This document shows, in pieces, positions 60,138 through 64,000 of a DNA stretch of 64,000 bases; position 1 is the first letter of the stretch; each line of letters begins with the position of its first letter. The notes below the pieces were generated by a model, which worked only from the letters and a program-made list of their open reading frames with translations, was not told the origin of the DNA and searched no databases. A program made the translations under genes and the position numbers. This stretch comes from Vicia villosa (Eukaryota; Streptophyta; Magnoliopsida; Fabales; Fabaceae): positions 372,001 through 436,000 of the forward strand of contig NW_026705407.1 of the NCBI RefSeq assembly GCF_029867415.1, in the 5' to 3' direction.

Positions 60138-63054
60138 TGTAGCAACCTGCCTAAAAAATTTAACTTTAGAGTCGCCACCTATTCTGAAGGGCGAATAGGA
60201 AACCCTACGCAGATACAAGACTCAGGGTAAGTTATTATAATCAGGTTGAGGGAAGGTGTTAGGCACCTTCAACCCTTTCCTAAAGGCTAATATTTCAAAG
60301 ATCAGGGTTTCATGGCAGGGTTCATAAAGAAGGGTGGCAAACAGAATTGTATTGATATGATTAGAAATTTAAAGAGGGGGACTCGCCTTGTTGCCAAGTG
60401 CCTACGTACCTCCTTAGGGAGGATCAGAGCCTACGTAGTTCGGGAAAGGTTGTACGCCATTAGAATTGAATTTGATTTAGAAATGTTTTTTAGAGGCTTT
60501 TTGAATGGCCTTTCGTAGTTCGATGATTTTTGTAGTTTTGAATGGATTTTAGAAATATTTTAAGGTTCGGGCGTACAACCCGGATTTGGCACAATTAACC
60601 GCAATGATCGATAGGTTTGATCACCATAGTTAAGAGATTAGGGGTTTTGCACCATTACCAATTCAAATCGATTGATTCGATTATCACTAATAATGAATTA
60701 ATGTGTTTTATTATTTTTGTGAATTTTATTTTGTATTGTTACCCCTCATAACCGATTAATACGATTACCAATAATAACAAATTAAATTTAGAACAAGGGG
60801 GGATTAATCATCACAATCAATAAGATACTTGCAACCATTTAATCGAATATAATTTGATTTGTATTTTATTTAAATAGCATTTTAATTAAAAGTATTGTTG
60901 ACCATAGCGATTAATTGATATAATCGGCACGAACAACAAATTGAAAATTTTTAATATAATCATTATATATTTATTTTATTAAAAAAATAATTATCATATA
61001 ATTAATATGTATTAAAAATAAGTATTTTAATTAAAACAAACAAAATAATTAAAATTTTATTTTAGTTTTATTGAGGTTTTTATCCAGTGTGACAACCTTG
61101 AGGGTTTATGTTATAGGGAGTCAGAATCATAGGCGTCAGATCTGCGGCTAGTAATTGTCAATGGCTGGATCATGAGGGTTCAAGGTGGAGATCATGATGG
61201 GGAACGCACAGGATTACAAGAAAATACTCAGAAAAAATAAATATGGCAAAGGGGAGGCTCGAACCCATGACCTCCCCCTCACCAACACATCACACGACCA
61301 CCACACCACGCACGCGTCTGCGTTGACAACGCGCTTCAATTATAACATATACGAAACACATGACCTATACAAAAACACGCGCGAAATTCAAACGGGCCAG
61401 TGATACGCGGCCACACAATCATCTTCCCCACAACAACCTGAAGAACTCTGCACTTTTTGCTATGAACTTGCTAGGGGAATTTCGTAGCAACCCCCAAACT
61501 AGAAAAATAGCGAACAGCCCATGGATGCAAATAAATGTGGCGCGACCCCCTGATTCCCCTCGTTTATGCCACGCGATCCTAATGCTAGCCTTGTTTTACC
61601 CTAATTTTAACCCTAGTGAAAACCCTCAAATCAAAGTCAAGAACCCTAACTTGGCCTTCAATGGCCGTCTATGATTCACGCACCAAAACTCAAAGAAAAC
61701 AATCCAGAAACGTTCAACACATTCATGTCAATCAAAATATGCAATCAATTACCAGTAATAGCACATGAATCATGCAAATCGATCACGTTTTAGAAACTAC
61801 ATACCTCGGTCAATTGGAGGATTATCTGGGGGTGTTGATGTAGTGCGCCTATCCAAACACGTTCAGAATCTTCCAAGGAGTCTTTTGCAACCTTTGGTTC
61901 TTGTTGAGACCTCTTGAAACTCAAAAAACGATTTCCACTTTTGAAAGCTTTTTTTTGTTCTTGCTCTTTGCCTCTGATCCGAATTTCCCCACCCCTAATC
62001 CTTTGTTCTGTCTTGCATACTTATAGAGAACTAAATTAGGTCAAAGAACCAAGCCCAAAGCCTTTCAAATCCATTCTTGCAATCTTTGGAAATTTGTTTT
62101 GTTTCTTGAATCACAAGTTTCTCTTTTTGGCCAAATCTTGCATTAACCTTTTCCACTTGATTGTGCACGAAAATTATAATATATTTTGCCATTAATACTG
62201 ATTGGAAATACTTAAAAATCTATTTTCCATCAAAATATTTGATTTTCATGTTAATTAAATCATTAAAATGAAATAAAAAATCATATTAAATCAAATATAA
62301 TGTTAAATTTCGTGGAAAATAATTTTGGGCATGCTAATGTCTTGTGGACCAAGAGTGTAACAAAAAACCATGGGCCCATTTGCAAATTTTCTCAACTTGA
62401 ACCTCCTTTTTTCATATTTGGTCCTCAGAAATCACCCAACTTTGATCAAGCATATCTCACTCAATTTTCAAGCTATGAGAGAGTTCTAATACTTTTTGGA
62501 AACCTCAAAGTGTCCTCTACAAGCCACTTTGGAACATATTTTTCATTTGGGGCTTTTATCTTGATCATATCCTCTTTGACAGAAAACTGCTTTTGAAGGA
62601 TTCCTGAGAATAACCTGTAATCTTTTGCTTTGTACCTCTCAAATGAAGCATTTCTAGCCCTGGCTTATGAGGGGCAAAGTTGTAGAGAATCCAATTTCCT
62701 TCAAAATAGGCTTTGAGTGGGGCATTTTTGATGCTCCATGTGAAAGTTATGATCAGTCAAAGTTGAGTTGACTTTTTACTAGAGAAACCCTAATCTGAAC
62801 CTTTTTGTATTTGTTCATCTCTGAGTTTCTACTGATAAATCATGATCAAATTTTGATCAAATGATGGATATACACTTATGTACTTGATATTTGATCAATG
62901 ATTAGAAGTTTGAATCATGCTTTGATGGTAGTTGATCTTTAAGTTTGGATCAGTTGACTGTGGATCTTGGGATTGCTTGAGCAGGTGATCTTTGGAGTTG
63001 AATCTTGAACCTTGTTATGAGTGAAGTATGGGAGGTAAATTTTGGGGTATGACA
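60138..63054 (-). repeat. 3' LTR of an Ogre/Tat element (2917 bp)
   Basis: On the plus strand it starts TGTAGCAACCTG and ends GGGGTATGACA, so on its own strand it opens TGTCATACCCC. It has GAGTCGCCACC near 60170 and GGAAGGTGTTAGGCACC near 60253. A tRNA-like B-box sits at about 61258-61270. The purine tract on its right shows it is the 3' LTR of a minus-strand element whose body continues right. The left flank GGAAG (60133-60137) would be the target duplication. Confidence 0.8.
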
Positions 63055-63066
63055 TCTGCCCCTATT
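63055..63066 (-). other. Polypurine tract of the Ogre/Tat element
   Basis: The minus strand reads AAATAGGGGCAGA, then the LTR start TGTCATACC. This fixes orientation and the inner LTR end. Confidence 0.75.
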
Positions 63067-64000
63067 TAATTACCTTGGATCGAATGGCGTGAGAATGCGT
63101 AGATCTCGCGTTGTTCGGATCGAAGAGTTATTAAATAATGGAAGACCCCTAAATTTATCCCGAGCTTGAGTGTGAGAAAGAACCGTCCTGCTAACGCCTG
63201 AGTCTTACATAGCGAGGACTTGCAGTTAGTTGTATGATCAGCTTGCTATCATTGATAACAATCCTTCGTAGTTTGTGTACCCCATTTACTATAGCTTTAG
63301 TAAGTATCCGTAGCTCATGAGCCTCAAAGGATCGCTTGCTATAGTTCTAGCAAGTTCACCTTTACCAAAATGATTACTTGTCATAGCTCTGACAAGCTTG
63401 CCTGCACCATTTGGATCATCTGCCCTGGTTTGGACAAATTTCACCTGCACCAATAGGATCCTTTGCGAGGGTTATCGCAAATTTACTTGCACCATTAGGG
63501 TCCTTTGTCCTTGTTCGGATAAATTCACCTGCACCATTAGGGTCCTTTGCGAGGGTTATCGCAAATTTACCTGCACCATTAGGATCCTTTGCAAGGGTTA
63601 TCGCAAATTTTACCTGCACCATTAGGATCTTTTATCCTTGTTCGGATAAATTCACCTGCACCATTAGGATCTTTTATCCTTGTTCGGATAAATTCACCTG
63701 CACCATTAGGGTCCTTTGCGAGGGTTATCGCAAATTTACCTGCACCATTAGACTGCTCACCCTGGTTTGGGTAAGCTTACCTGCATAGAAGTTGTTTTTG
63801 TAGATGCGTATGCATCATGCTTGTGCATCATGCGCATGCCCCTGTTGTTTGTATAATGCACATGTATGAATGTTTACTCATGCAGATGTTGCATGTATGT
63901 TAATGAACATGTATGATAATTCCAACGTCTTATCTCCTTATCACCCATTGTCTTTGTTTAGCCCCTTTTGAAGTGTTGGTGAATCCTAGTTCGGATTGTA
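63067..64000 (-). mobile_element. Ogre/Tat element, 3' internal region (partial)
   Basis: This is internal sequence upstream of the polypurine tract of the minus-strand element, running off the right edge. It has no credible coding region. ORF-like readings on both strands at 63400-63790 are by-products of the 42-bp array. Ogre elements are known to carry tandem repeats in their 3' untranslated part, which fits. Confidence 0.7.
63286..63790. repeat. 42-bp tandem array with a hairpin in each unit
   Basis: Units (ACCTGCACCATTAGG plus a hairpin) start at 63443, 63485, 63527, 63569, 63612, 63654, 63696 and 63738, with spacing of 42 or 43 bp. Similar hairpins lead in at 63286, 63335 and 63377. 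Most units have inverted arms of 6-7 bp around a 6-base loop. Arm sequences differ between units but stay complementary: TTACTA/TAGTAA, CTTGCTA/TAGCAAG, CTTGTCA/TGACAAG, TTTGCGA/TCGCAAA, TTTATCC/GGATAAA. A few units have one mismatch or a G-T pair. Confidence 0.9.

Noticed and set aside
63443..63786. Regular 42-bp repeats with alternating variable parts look like a CRISPR array.
   Set aside because: The variable parts are two or three recurring hairpin variants, not unique spacers. The context is a plant LTR retrotransposon.

Overview
This window is plant nuclear DNA, most likely from a papilionoid legume with a large genome (Fabeae-like). That assignment is an inference. It rests on Ogre/Tat-type LTRs with a tRNA-Arg-like primer site, SIRE/Maximus-type Copia elements, Tekay-like chromoviruses and dense nesting of retroelements. 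There is one intact host gene, the alpha subunit of ATP-citrate lyase (minus strand, 12 coding exons, 423 codons, 32563-36354). Almost everything else is transposable-element DNA.

Layout. 1-3581: start of an Ogre-like element on the minus strand (5' LTR 726-3581) that cut off the 5' LTR of a SIRE-type Copia element. 3582-21522: that Copia element, with broken gag and pol, an extra ORF after pol, 69-bp repeats and a 3' LTR. A chromodomain Gypsy element (10647-18941, TSD TTTTG) sits inside it. 22867-26108: a small non-autonomous LTR element (TSD CTCAA) carrying spliced-looking pieces of two host genes, asparagine synthetase and a GH3 beta-xylosidase. 27025-32073: a decayed Copia element on the minus strand. 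32563-36595: the ATP-citrate lyase gene and its promoter. 36683-39886: Helitron-type DNA ending in a Helitron with good termini. 40045-50548: a truncated second SIRE-type element holding an apparently intact chromodomain Gypsy element (41848-50234, TSD AAAGG, uninterrupted 1455-codon gag-pol). 50549-53669: Helitron-type DNA on the minus strand split by a solo LTR (51285-53402, TSD TAAAT). 53910-59757: a LINE ORF1 region split by a 4.7-kb solo LTR (54325-59046, TSD TTGGG). 59763-64000: an LTR fragment interrupted by the 3' LTR and 3' internal part of an Ogre/Tat element on the minus strand.

Nest order agrees with LTR divergence counted by eye: the SIRE-type host element differs at 4 of about 347 aligned LTR bases, the Gypsy element inside it at about 12 of 1875. 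The main unexplained signals are two. First, three chromovirus LTR families each carry matched splice donor and acceptor signals, implying an intron inside the LTR, with a family-specific dyad array at the same offset. Second, several arrays have repeat units that form hairpins whose stems differ in sequence but stay complementary, most clearly at 63286-63786.
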